This document shows, piece after piece, positions 26,900 to 34,930 of a stretch of DNA of 64,000 nucleotides. The notes under the pieces were generated by a model. That model was not told the origin of the DNA and ran no database searches. It saw only the letters and a program-made list of their open reading frames with translations. A program made the translations under genes and the position numbers. Location: NCBI GenBank assembly GCA_900541145.1, contig UQIH01000008.1:28227-92226 (forward strand), read 5' to 3'. The number at the start of each line of letters is the position of its first letter. Positions within the stretch are counted from its first letter, which is position 1. The stretch is from an uncultured Collinsella sp. (GTDB lineage Bacteria; Actinomycetota; Coriobacteriia; Coriobacteriales; Coriobacteriaceae).

Positions 26900-27628
26900 C
26901 TACTCGCAGAGCGAAAGGGCGGCCTCATCGGCAACGACAACGCAGTTGGTGTGCAGCTGCAGGATCGAAGCCGGGCACTCGGGCGTAACCGGACCATAGC
27001 ACATGTCATGCACGGCCTGAGCCTTGGCCTCGCCGTTGGCGACAACCAGGATCATACGGGCATACATGATGGTCTGGGTACCCATGGTGTAGGCCTGACG
27101 GGGAACATCGTCGATGCTGTCGAACAGGCGGCTGTTGGCCTGAATGGTGCTCTCGGTGAGGTCGACGCAGTGCGTGCCCTTGGAGAAGTGGTCATCGGGC
27201 TCGTTGAAGCCGATGTGGCCGTTGTTGCCAATACCGAGCAGCTGCAGATCTGGGTAACCGGCCTCGGCGACGATCTTGTCGTACTCAGAGCAGGCAGCGG
27301 CGGCGTCGGGGTTGGAGCCATCGGGCACATGCGTGTTGTTAAGGTCGATGTTGATGTGATCGAAGAAGTTCTCACGCATGAAGTAGTGATAGCTCTGGGG
27401 ATCGTCGTGCGAAAGGCCGCGATACTCGTCCAGGTTGTAGGTGCTGACCTCGGCAAAGTCGACGTCGCCCTTCTTGTACCAAGCAGCGAGCTGCTTGTAG
27501 GCACCGATCGGGGTGGAGCCGGTGGCAAGGCCCAGCACACAGTCGGGCTTGAGGATAACCTGGGCCGAGATGATATTAGCGGCCTTGCGGCTCATATCCT
27601 CGTAGTCTTTAGCTTTAATGATCTTCAT
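26900..27628 (-). CDS. nagB: Glucosamine-6-phosphate deaminase
   Basis: 242 residues, normal NagB length. It converts glucosamine-6-phosphate to fructose-6-phosphate and ammonia. Motifs: LGLATGSTPIGAYKQL near residue 32, YNLDEYRGLSHDDPQSY near 66 with the catalytic Asp, and GIGNNGHIGFNEP near 120. I start at the ATG at 27628 (MKIIKAKDYEDMSRKAA), which follows AGAAAGGA; the frame is open further upstream but that stretch is GC-rich leader without family similarity. It lies downstream of glmM and an EIIA gene on the same strand, opposing GlmM's direction of flux, so the cluster balances amino-sugar use and wall synthesis. Confidence 0.95.
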   Translation of the reverse strand: MKIIKAKDYEDMSRKAANIISAQVILKPDCVLGLATGSTPIGAYKQLAAWYKKGDVDFAEVSTYNLDEYRGLSHDDPQSYHYFMRENFFDHINIDLNNTHVPDGSNPDAAAACSEYDKIVAEAGYPDLQLLGIGNNGHIGFNEPDDHFSKGTHCVDLTESTIQANSRLFDSIDDVPRQAYTMGTQTIMYARMILVVANGEAKAQAVHDMCYGPVTPECPASILQLHTNCVVVADEAALSLCE

Positions 27629-27899
27629 TACGCGTCCTTTCTCGTACAAGAGAGGCAAGGCTCCCTTACAAGCACTTGCCCGCGGCCCGCGTCGGCCGCA
27701 ACCAACGTGTGCGGCCACCAGGGCGAGGTCGCGTAATGTATGTGTCTCGTGTCTAGCCGCGTCGAGGCCCCTGCCCGTCCACGGTGACCCAAAGCCTTTT
27801 AGCTTCGGACAAATCCCATCTTGCCACGGAGGGCGTCCTCTTTCAAGGGCGCCCTCCGTAAACGTGTTTGAATTGTAGGCTAATGGCCACGTGCACTTG
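27629..27899 (-). promoter_or_regulatory. 271-bp structured leader upstream of nagB
   Basis: The stretch between the EIIA gene stop and nagB holds at least two strong hairpins: GGCCGCA/TGCGGCC (27694-27716) and ACGGAGGGCG/CGCCCTCCGT (27826-27859). Neither is followed by a T-run, so they are not clear terminators. This could be the nagB promoter plus a structured 5' leader. I do not recognise a known riboswitch class. Confidence 0.4.
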
Positions 27900-28397
27900 C
27901 TAGCGCTCGCGAGCAACGATAAGCTGGTCCATCTCTTCGACATGCACGCCAACGGAGCCCTTGATGCTCGAGAACTCAACGGAGTTGCACACCAAGATGG
28001 GAACCGTCACATCGTAGCCCTCGGCAGCAATTGCCTCGCGATCGAACTCAATGAGTACATCGCCCTTATGGACGATGTCACCCACTTGCGCATGTACGGT
28101 AAAGTGCTTGCCCTCGAGCTGAACAGTGTCCAAACCAACGTGGATGAGCACGTCCAGGCCATCGACCGTGTTAAGCGCAACGGCGTGTCCCGTGGGAAAA
28201 ATGGCCTCGACCTTGGCATCAGCCGGTGCAATCACACGCGTTCCGGTGGGCTGAATCGCCACGCCCTGGCCCAAAAGGCCGGTAGCAAACGTCTGGTCGT
28301 TTACCTCGGAAAGTGGAATGACGTCGCCCGAGATGGGAGCATCCAGCGTAAGGACTCGACCACGCATACCCAAAGACCTTAGGACTTTAGTGAACAT
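27900..28397 (-). CDS. PTS glucose-type EIIA domain protein
   Basis: 165 residues of the EIIA-Glc fold, a phosphocarrier between HPr and a sugar-specific IIB/IIC. The phosphorylated His is His86 in VLIHVGLDTVQLEG; the supporting His71 is in FPTGHAVAL. The start MFTKVLRSLG (ATG 28397) follows GAGGGGGAG. There is no attached IIB or IIC domain and none nearby, so it works in trans or regulates uptake as free EIIA-Glc does in other bacteria. Its position between glmM and nagB suggests a link with amino-sugar transport. Confidence 0.88.
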   Translation of the reverse strand: MFTKVLRSLGMRGRVLTLDAPISGDVIPLSEVNDQTFATGLLGQGVAIQPTGTRVIAPADAKVEAIFPTGHAVALNTVDGLDVLIHVGLDTVQLEGKHFTVHAQVGDIVHKGDVLIEFDREAIAAEGYDVTVPILVCNSVEFSSIKGSVGVHVEEMDQLIVARER

Positions 28398-28468
28398 GCT
28401 CCCCCTCGGACATACCAATCAATCAAAATAACCTTAACAGTTTACCACTTGGCACCCGTTTTTGACCA

Positions 28469-29806
28469 TTAGGGAAGTTCGCGCTTGACAACCTCGACGA
28501 TGTCGTCGACAACGCGCTGGGTCAGCTCGTGCGTCTCGGCCTCGGCCATCACGCGGACCAGCGGCTCGGTGCCACTCGGACGCACCAGAATGCGGCCGCG
28601 ACCGTCAAGCTCCTTCTCGGCAGCAGCGACGGCATCCCAGATGGGCTGGCAATCGTCCAGACCGGCCTTGTTGTCGGAATGCACGTTAACGAGTACCTGC
28701 GGGTACTTCTTCATGATGCCGGCAAGATCGGTGAGGGTACGACCGGTGCGCTTGAGCACGGCCAGAAGCTGCAGAGCCGTCACCAGGCCGTCACCGGTGG
28801 TGTTGTGCTCCAGAAAGATGATGTGGCCGGACTGTTCGCCGCCGATGACGGCGCCGTCCGCGAGCATGCGCTCCAGAACGTAGCGGTCGCCCACGGCGGT
28901 CTGAACCATCTCGAAGCCCTGCTCCTTCATAGCGATGGAGAAGCCCAGGTTGCACATGACGGTCGAGACGATCTCGGAGTTGGCGAGCTTGCCGCGAGCG
29001 GCGAGGTCAGAACCGCAGATAGCCAGGATGTAGTCACCGTCGATCTCATTGCCCTCGCTGTCCACGAACAGTACGCGGTCGGCGTCGCCGTCGTGGGCCA
29101 GGCCGATATCAGCATGGGTGCGCAGCACGAGCCCGCGAAGGGGCTCGAGGTGCGTAGAGCCGCACTCAACATTAATGTCGGTGCCGCAATAATCGGTGTT
29201 GATGGCGTGCACCGTGGCACCCAAGCGCTGCAGCGCGGCGGGCGTAGTCTGGCAGGAGGCACCGTGACCGCAGTCGACGGCAACGACCAGGCCGTCGAGC
29301 CTCAGGCCATCAAGCGTATCGATGGCATGGTCGACATATGCCTTGCGGGCGTCCTTCATCTTGATGATGTGGCCCACGTCGGCACCGGTCGGCAGCGTGT
29401 CGGCAGCCATGGCTTCCTCGGACATGACCCAGGCGCTGATCTCTTCCTCGACAGCATCGGGAAGCTTCATACCCTTGCGGCTAAAGAACTTGATGCCGTT
29501 GAACTCCGGCGGATTGTGCGAAGCGGAGATGACAATGCCGCCATCGAGCTCGTTTTGAACAGTGAGCAGCGCCACGGCGGGCGTGGGAATAACGCCGCAG
29601 CAATGCGGGCGGCCACCCTCGGCCATGATGCCGGCGGTCAGAGCGCTCTCGAGCATGGTGCCCGAAAGACGCGTGTCGCGGCCGATGCAGATATCCGGAC
29701 CAAGAAACTTGGTCGCCGCGCGGCCCAGGCGAAACGCGAGGTCGCACGAGAGGTCGGCATTGGCGACGCCACGGACGCCATCGGTACCGAAGATGTTCTG
29801 GGGCAT
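28469..29806 (-). CDS. glmM: Phosphoglucosamine mutase
   Basis: 445 residues, standard for GlmM, which converts glucosamine-6-phosphate to glucosamine-1-phosphate for UDP-GlcNAc and peptidoglycan. N-terminus NIFGTDGVRGVAN; catalytic phosphoserine Ser96 in ISASHNPPEFNG; metal loop DGDADRVLF near residue 240; sugar-specificity loop GGEQSGHI near 325; phosphate loop RPSGTEPLVRVM near 415. AAGGAG precedes the ATG. A terminator separates it from rpsI, so it likely has its own promoter in the 60-base gap. Confidence 0.96.
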   Translation of the reverse strand: MPQNIFGTDGVRGVANADLSCDLAFRLGRAATKFLGPDICIGRDTRLSGTMLESALTAGIMAEGGRPHCCGVIPTPAVALLTVQNELDGGIVISASHNPPEFNGIKFFSRKGMKLPDAVEEEISAWVMSEEAMAADTLPTGADVGHIIKMKDARKAYVDHAIDTLDGLRLDGLVVAVDCGHGASCQTTPAALQRLGATVHAINTDYCGTDINVECGSTHLEPLRGLVLRTHADIGLAHDGDADRVLFVDSEGNEIDGDYILAICGSDLAARGKLANSEIVSTVMCNLGFSIAMKEQGFEMVQTAVGDRYVLERMLADGAVIGGEQSGHIIFLEHNTTGDGLVTALQLLAVLKRTGRTLTDLAGIMKKYPQVLVNVHSDNKAGLDDCQPIWDAVAAAEKELDGRGRILVRPSGTEPLVRVMAEAETHELTQRVVDDIVEVVKRELP

Positions 29807-29849
29807 AGGATTGCTCCTTCCCTAGCAGGCGATATACAACCGCCCACCC

Positions 29850-29900
29850 TAGTCGAAAAAGAAAAGCGGGACCCGCCGAGGAATCGGCAGGCCCCGCTTG
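29850..29900 (-). terminator. Intrinsic terminator after rpsI
   Basis: Minus-strand stem AAGCGGGGCCTGCCGA / TCGGCGGGTCCCGCTT followed by TTTCTTTTTC, 30 bases past the rpsI stop. Confidence 0.85.
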
Positions 29901-29929
29901 TACATTGTATCTCGAAAGGAGATAAAACC

Positions 29930-30325
<396 letters not shown>

Positions 30326-30327
30326 CT

Positions 30328-30771
30328 TTAAGCCTCCAGCTCAATCTTCGTGGGGTTCTGGGCAGCATGCGGATGCTCGGCACCAGCGTAGACCTTAAGC
30401 TTGGTCATCTGGGCACGGCCGAGGGTGGTCTTGGGCAGCATACCGCGAACGGCGCGCTCGATGACCTTCTCCGGGTGCTTCTCCGTAGCCTGGCGGAAGC
30501 TCTCAGCCTTGAGGCCGCCGTTGTAGCCGCTGTGGCGATAATAGGTCTTCGTGTCGGCCTTGTTACCGGTAAGCTGGACCTTATCGGCGTTGATGACGAC
30601 AACGAAGTCGCCGCAGTCGCTGTTGGGCGTGAACTGGGGCTTGTTCTTACCGCGCAGGATCATTGCGATCTGGGTGGCAAGACGGCCCAGGACAGCACCA
30701 TCGGCGTCGACGAGAACCCAGTTGCGCTGGACCTCGCCCTGCTTGGCGTAGTGAGTCGATTTCGAAATCAC
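30328..30771 (-). CDS. rplM: Large-subunit ribosomal protein L13
   Basis: 147 residues. An early-assembly 50S protein. Motifs: [18 protein letters not shown] near residue 16, [15 protein letters not shown] near 57, [12 protein letters not shown] near 78 and [20 protein letters not shown] near 107. It is the first gene of the rplM-rpsI operon, with a strong promoter about 65 bases upstream. Confidence 0.98.
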   Translation of the reverse strand: MISKSTHYAKQGEVQRNWVLVDADGAVLGRLATQIAMILRGKNKPQFTPNSDCGDFVVVINADKVQLTGNKADTKTYYRHSGYNGGLKAESFRQATEKHPEKVIERAVRGMLPKTTLGRAQMTKLKVYAGAEHPHAAQNPTKIELEA

Positions 30772-30837
30772 TTAGACTCCTCCATGTACAGTACGTGTTG
30801 TTACAGAGATTCACGGGGCTCTGCAAGTAACCCGTCC

Positions 30838-30865
30838 ATATTACCCCGCTCGCCGTACGAGTCAA
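30838..30865 (-). promoter_or_regulatory. Sigma-70-type promoter of rplM-rpsI
   Basis: On the minus strand TTGACT (30860-30865) and TAATAT (30838-30843) are separated by 16 bases, close to consensus, about 65 bases upstream of the rplM start. Confidence 0.75.
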
Positions 30866-30964
30866 CAGGTATTTTGGCTCCGACCAGAGTTTCTGCACAT
30901 GTCATCCACGAGCCGTGATTTTCCAGCTCTTTAGCTGTTGTCATTTTTTGAGGGTTCGCCGTCG

Positions 30965-31843
30965 CTAGCGCTCAACGAACTCTTGGATTTCCGCGAGCAG
31001 GCGCTTTGCCTCCTGACGGCCCTGGATATACAGGTCCAGAAGCTTTGCCGAATCGTGCTCGACATGGCCGACCTCGACCGGCTTTTGCGGAGCAACGACC
31101 AGTGCGCGGCCCTCGCGCTCATACTTCCACAGATGCATGCGCTGGATGTTATAGCGGTCGTGACGCGTCTCGATAGCCTCGAGCAGGTAGGGGTAGTCGG
31201 CATAGCGGGCGCGCGCGGCAGGCATAAACTCGTAGGGCTTTTTCTCGTACGAGCGGTCCTGCGTGACAATGACAACCGCGCGATCGAAGCCCGCCTCCTC
31301 CAGCACGTGCTCGATAGGGACCGAATCGGCTACGCCACCGTCGACGTATTTGTGCCCGTCAATCTCGACCGGCGGCGTCACCAGCGGCAGCGACGTCGAT
31401 GCGCGCACGGCGTCGAGGTCGAGCACGGCGCTTTTGACCGGCAGGTACGCGGCGGTTCCAAAGAGCATGTCCGTCGCGACGGCGTACATCTCGATGGGAC
31501 TCGCGTCGAACGCCTCGTTGTCAAAGGGATCCAGGCGGTCCTGGACATCGTTGAAGATAAAGTCGTAACCCACAATGGAGCCCGTGGACGCAAACGATGC
31601 GGCGCCCATGAAGCGGTTGTCGTTGCAGAAAGCCAGGTTGATGCGGTTGGCACGGCCGATCTGGTGCGACTTGTAGTTCACGCCGTTGAGGGCACCTGCC
31701 GATACGCCATATACCGCCGGGATCTCGACGCCGGCCTCCATGAGAACGTCGAGCACGCCTGCGGTAAATTGCCCGCGGAAGCTGCCGCCCTCCAAAACGA
31801 GCGCGACCTTGCCGGCGTTCTTTGCCTTATCTTCTGCAGTCAT
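30965..31843 (-). CDS. Patatin-like phospholipase
   Basis: 292 residues. The oxyanion loop is LEGGSFRGQFTAGVLD (17-32), the nucleophile Ser48 is in YGVSAGALNG, and the catalytic Asp168 is in KYVDGGVADSVP. This complete Ser-Asp dyad predicts an acyl hydrolase acting on lipids. No signal peptide or membrane segment is seen, so it is likely cytosolic. Family members of this bacterial type are called YjjU/RssA-like; the substrate is unknown. It lies convergent with nothing and is transcribed toward rplM's upstream region. Confidence 0.88.
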   Translation of the reverse strand: MTAEDKAKNAGKVALVLEGGSFRGQFTAGVLDVLMEAGVEIPAVYGVSAGALNGVNYKSHQIGRANRINLAFCNDNRFMGAASFASTGSIVGYDFIFNDVQDRLDPFDNEAFDASPIEMYAVATDMLFGTAAYLPVKSAVLDLDAVRASTSLPLVTPPVEIDGHKYVDGGVADSVPIEHVLEEAGFDRAVVIVTQDRSYEKKPYEFMPAARARYADYPYLLEAIETRHDRYNIQRMHLWKYEREGRALVVAPQKPVEVGHVEHDSAKLLDLYIQGRQEAKRLLAEIQEFVER

Positions 31844-31930
31844 ATTGACCTCCTGCGATTGCGTTTTGGCCTTCTTCTACCCAGTTTTGAGATGGCGAGC
31901 GCATGGGTTTTTCGAGACGGCAGGTGAAGC

Positions 31931-32143
31931 GGAAAGTGTGTCCCAGTTTGAGGCGAGATTCCGGGATGTGCTTTCCGCTTGAGCTGCCGTTGGGAAAGCA
32001 CGTCCCACTCTACGGCTCGATTCCGGGTTGCAGTTTCCGCTTGAGGCGCCATCCGGAAACTACGTCCCAGTCTAAGCGCGGATTCCGGGATGGACTTTCC
32101 GCCTGGGCTGCCATTGGGAAAGCGTGTCCCGGTCTGCGTTGCC
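31931..32143. repeat. Array of 62-bp tandem repeats, each a hairpin
   Basis: Three full units (31931-31992, 31993-32054, 32055-32116) and a partial fourth (32117 to about 32143), all exactly 62 bases. Each unit is itself an imperfect palindrome: GGAAAG...GTCCCA pairs with CCGGGAT...CTTTCC, followed by a conserved 16-base linker of the type GCTTGAGCTGCCGTTG. Because the linkers are also alike, this is not a CRISPR array. It resembles REP/BIME-type hairpin clusters. The period is not a multiple of three, so it is non-coding. Confidence 0.8.
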
Positions 32144-32147
32144 AAGA

Positions 32148-32198
32148 CGTTTTCTTTACGCCCGCGCCCTGCACAGAGTTCGATTCTCCGCGGTACGG
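32148..32198. repeat. 51-bp direct repeat, host copy
   Basis: Identical to 32357-32407 except for one base (GCACAG versus GCATAG). Contains GTTTTCTTTACGCCCGCGCC and GAGTTCGATTCTCCGCGG. It lies straight after the hairpin array and probably shows what the uninterrupted host repeat looks like. Confidence 0.8.
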
Positions 32199-32351
32199 GA
32201 ATCCGTTGATGCGGGGCAAGGCCAGCTGAAACTCGATAACATCGCATCCATATTGGGTCGAGGCTTTGCGCGGAGAATCCGCGTGTTCGCTTCGCGAACC
32301 CGCACCGGCTTCGGCCGCCTGCCGGCGTCCTCGCCCGCGGGCTAAAAACGC

Positions 32352-33920
32352 TTACGCGTTTTCTTTACGCCCGCGCCCTGCATAGAGTTCGATTCTCCGC
32401 GGTACGGACAAGAAATAAAAAAGCAGGTAGATATGGGTATCTACCTGCCTGTTACTTATGGTGGAGCTGGCGTTCATTCGGTCGAACACCTCGCCACCTG
32501 GACCTATAGCGCCAGGCAGCGACGGATTATCGCCCAAGCCGGCAGAATCGTCAAACGTGAACGCCACGCGCAGGCCGTCGTCATCGTCGGGGCCGCCCAG
32601 CACCACGCGCGCCACGAACGTGCGCAGAAGCTGCGCGTCGTCCACCTCGGCGGCGGCCATGCCCTCAAGCCAGAACAGCGCGCGGTCGTAGTCAAGGCGG
32701 GCGGCCTCAAGGGCCTCGGCCGTGCGCAGCTCGTCCTTGAGGAGCGCCTGCCGCTGCTTCAGCGCGTCTATGCGCTCCTTGCCGCCCGGCGGCGCGATGC
32801 CCGACTCGATGGCCGCCCATATGTTGGAGAACGCCGTCTCGATCTTGGCCAGCTCGCCCTTTATGGTCTCGCTCAAGGGCTTCTCGTCGGCGCGCTCCTC
32901 CTCGGCGTCGGCCAGCATGCGAGCGATGCGCTCGCGGCTGTCGGCGCTGCCCAGGGCCTCGCGCACGGCGTCGGCCACGCGCTTCTCCACGACATCGCGG
33001 CGCACGGTGCGCCCGCAGCTGCGGCAGCGGTAGTAGTGATAGGGCCTGCCCGACTTGCCCGTGCCGCTGGTGCCGGTCATCAGCCCGCCGTCGCGCCCGT
33101 CGTAGAGCTTGCCCGTGAGCGGGAAGTCCCACGCCTCGGTCTTGGCGCGGGGCCTGTGCGAGTCCTCAAGCATCCGTATCACCCTCTCCTCGTCATCCAT
33201 GGGAACGATGGCGGGCATGCCGCCGGGCACGACCACGCCCGCGTAGCGGTACTCCCCGCCGTTCTCCCGCCGCATCAGTATGCGGCGCACCGTCTGGAAG
33301 CGCCACTTGCCGCCGCGCTTGGTGCGGTACGGCTCCCAGGCGCGCACCACGTCGGCCACCGACTTGCCCGACAAGACCATGCGCACGCCCAGGCGGATGG
33401 CGGCGGCCTCCTCCTCGTTGACCACGTAGCGCCCGTCCACTATGTCCCAGCCGTAGCGCACGCAGCCGTTGGCCATGCACCGCTCGGCGTTCTTCTGTAT
33501 GCCGTCGCGTATGCGCTCGCCGTCGAGCGCGCTCTCGTACTCCGCCAGCACCTCCAGCATGCCCAGCTGCAGCACGCCCGCCGAGCCGTCCGAAATGTCC
33601 TCGCCCGCGTACAGTATCTCGACGCGGCAGCGGCGCAGCATGATGCGCGCCATGGCCATCTCGTCGCGGTTGCGCATGATTCGGGTAACTTTATATATGA
33701 CCACGAAATCGAACAGCCCTCGCTTGGCGTCGGCCATCATGCGCTGGAACTCGGCGCGGTCGGTGTTGGTGCCCGTCTGCGCGAAGTCGCAGTACGTGGC
33801 CACCACGCGCAGATCGTTCTCGGCGCAGTAGGCGCGGGACTTCTCCACCTGTATCTCTATGGACTCGCCGCGCTGGTTGTGGCTCGAGAAGCGGGCGTAT
33901 ATCGCCGCGCGCCCGCCCAC
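32352..33920 (-). CDS. Large serine recombinase (phage integrase)
   Basis: 522 residues. N-terminal resolvase domain starts AAIYARFSSHNQ with nucleophile Ser12, then YKVTRIMRNRDEMA and EILYAGEDISDGSAG. The recombinase domain follows (VRYGWDIVDGRY, YRTKRGGKWRFQTVRRIL), then a zinc-ribbon-like YRCRSCGRTVRRD with only one Cys pair visible, and a coiled coil with DALKQRQALLKDEL. It would integrate the phage by a double-strand-break mechanism. I start at GTG 33920, two bases after the repressor stop and behind GGAG. The last roughly 17 codons lie in the 51-bp repeat, so the protein end in the integrated state is probably host-derived. Confidence 0.9.
   Translation of the reverse strand: MGGRAAIYARFSSHNQRGESIEIQVEKSRAYCAENDLRVVATYCDFAQTGTNTDRAEFQRMMADAKRGLFDFVVIYKVTRIMRNRDEMAMARIMLRRCRVEILYAGEDISDGSAGVLQLGMLEVLAEYESALDGERIRDGIQKNAERCMANGCVRYGWDIVDGRYVVNEEEAAAIRLGVRMVLSGKSVADVVRAWEPYRTKRGGKWRFQTVRRILMRRENGGEYRYAGVVVPGGMPAIVPMDDEERVIRMLEDSHRPRAKTEAWDFPLTGKLYDGRDGGLMTGTSGTGKSGRPYHYYRCRSCGRTVRRDVVEKRVADAVREALGSADSRERIARMLADAEEERADEKPLSETIKGELAKIETAFSNIWAAIESGIAPPGGKERIDALKQRQALLKDELRTAEALEAARLDYDRALFWLEGMAAAEVDDAQLLRTFVARVVLGGPDDDDGLRVAFTFDDSAGLGDNPSLPGAIGPGGEVFDRMNASSTISNRQVDTHIYLLFYFLSVPRRIELYAGRGRKENA
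32357..32407. other. 51-bp direct repeat copy overlapping the recombinase end; probable attL
   Basis: This second copy stops matching the first at 32407/32408, exactly where AT-rich phage-like DNA begins. The natural reading is that the phage inserted in a host copy of this repeat, so the crossover lies at or just left of 32407. The recombinase gene reads through it to a stop at 32352. The exact core cannot be fixed without attR, which is outside the window. Confidence 0.55.
32411..32448 (-). terminator. Intrinsic terminator inside the 3' end of the recombinase frame
   Basis: An 11-base perfect stem GCAGGTAGATA / TATCTACCTGC with a 4-base loop is followed on the minus strand by TTTTTTATTTCT. 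It is a textbook terminator yet lies about 60-95 bases before the recombinase stop codon. Confidence 0.85.
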
Positions 33921-33922
33921 GG

Positions 33923-34603
33923 CTACTCCATCTCGTCGGCGGCCTGGAACCACACCACCGTGCCGATCACGCGCACGGGTCCGTCGTCCATGCCGAAGAT
34001 CATGTCCTCGTAGTCCTCGAAGCTGTCCGCCGACAGCATCAGCTTGGTGCTGCCCTTGTACCAGCGGCGCATGACCGCGCGGTAGTCCTCGGTCTCCACC
34101 ACGGCGATGGACCCGTTGGCGGGCTGGCGGTCGGGGTCGACCAGCACGTGGCTGCCCTCGGGTATGACGCGGTTCATGCAGTCGCCCTCGACCTCCAGGG
34201 CGAAAGCGCGCGGGTGGCCGGTGCACACGGAGGCGGGCACCTCCACGCGGTGCGCGACCTCCTCCTCGTCGGCGAGCGCGCCGGCGTGCACGCGCCCGAG
34301 CGTGAGCAGCGGCACGGTGGCGCTGCTGGCCACCACGGGCATGGCACCGGCGGGCATATAGGGGCTGCCCTTGGGCTTTTTGGTCACGGGGTCAATCTGA
34401 TCCATTCCGCCGTCTTCTATAAGGTGTGACTTACTAATCTGATAGCAGGCCGCCATGCGCTCAATAGCTCCCATACGGGGTTCGGAGCGGCCATTTTCCC
34501 ACTGCGAAACGGCGTTACCTGTCACACCTGCAATCTCACCCAGTTCATCCTGGGTAACGTCGAAAATCTGCCGTAACTTCTTTATGTTGTCGGATATCGG
34601 CAT
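33923..34603 (-). CDS. CI/LexA-like phage repressor with altered peptidase dyad
   Basis: 226 residues. N-terminal XRE helix-turn-helix (TQDELGEIAGVTGNAVSQWE, 17-36) and a C-terminal S24-type domain. A LexA-like Ala-Gly site (Ala107-Gly108 in VHAGAL) is present. The nucleophile position, 35 residues further as in LexA, is Cys142 (EGDCMNRV) instead of Ser, and the general-base position 37 residues beyond is Arg179 (AVMRR) instead of Lys. It should hold the lysogenic state by binding the palindromes in 34604-34704. Self-cleavage may be absent or altered. It is cotranscribed with the recombinase through a GGAGTAGCCGTG junction. Confidence 0.88.
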   Translation of the reverse strand: MPISDNIKKLRQIFDVTQDELGEIAGVTGNAVSQWENGRSEPRMGAIERMAACYQISKSHLIEDGGMDQIDPVTKKPKGSPYMPAGAMPVVASSATVPLLTLGRVHAGALADEEEVAHRVEVPASVCTGHPRAFALEVEGDCMNRVIPEGSHVLVDPDRQPANGSIAVVETEDYRAVMRRWYKGSTKLMLSADSFEDYEDMIFGMDDGPVRVIGTVVWFQAADEME

Positions 34604-34704
34604 CTTAACTCCTTCCAGGACTTAAATTTATTTTCAATTTTACCAAAATTAATCTTGACCGTGTTCTGAAGATTAATTACAGTTATGGACAGAAAGGAGG
34701 GATT
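34604..34704. promoter_or_regulatory. Lysis-lysogeny control region with operator palindrome
   Basis: AT-rich gap between the divergent repressor and Cro-like genes. AATTAATCTT (34647-34656) and AAGATTAATT (34669-34678) make a perfect 10-base inverted repeat with a 12-base spacer, the expected form of an XRE-repressor operator. A TTGACC -35-like box (34655-34660) overlaps the left arm and points right. AGAAAGGAGG precedes the rightward gene. Confidence 0.65.
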
Positions 34705-34902
34705 ATGAAGTCACTCAAGCAGGCGCGCATGAGCAAGGGCGTAACCAAGAAGGCAATGGCTGAACATCTGGGCATTTCAGGACCTACATACGATGTTTAT
34801 GAAGACCACCCCGACCGTATGCGCATCGAGACGGCTAAAAAGGCCGCCGACTTCTTGGGCTACAAACCCGAAGAAATTTTTTTCGCTTCAAACTGTAATT
34901 AG
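34705..34902 (+). CDS. Cro-like XRE helix-turn-helix protein
   Basis: 65 residues, essentially one helix-turn-helix domain: SLKQARMSKGVTKKAMAEHL, then GISGPTYDVYEDHPDRM as the recognition part, and a final AKKAADFLGYKPEEIF. It is transcribed away from the repressor across a shared operator, the position of Cro. Strong AGAAAGGAGG site at 34691-34700. It likely shuts off the repressor during lytic growth. Confidence 0.8.
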   Translation: MKSLKQARMSKGVTKKAMAEHLGISGPTYDVYEDHPDRMRIETAKKAADFLGYKPEEIFFASNCN

Positions 34903-34930
34903 ATTTACCTATCAGAAAAGGAGACACACC

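Noticed and set aside
27629..27899. glmS-type ribozyme or known riboswitch upstream of nagB
   Set aside because: No conserved core that I know could be found; kept only as a structured leader.
31931..32143. Regular repeat array looked like a CRISPR
   Set aside because: The whole 62-base unit is conserved, including the linkers; there are no unique spacers and no cas genes.
31840..32247. 135-codon minus-strand frame through the hairpin array
   Set aside because: The period of 62 is not a multiple of three, no ribosome site, and composition follows the repeats.
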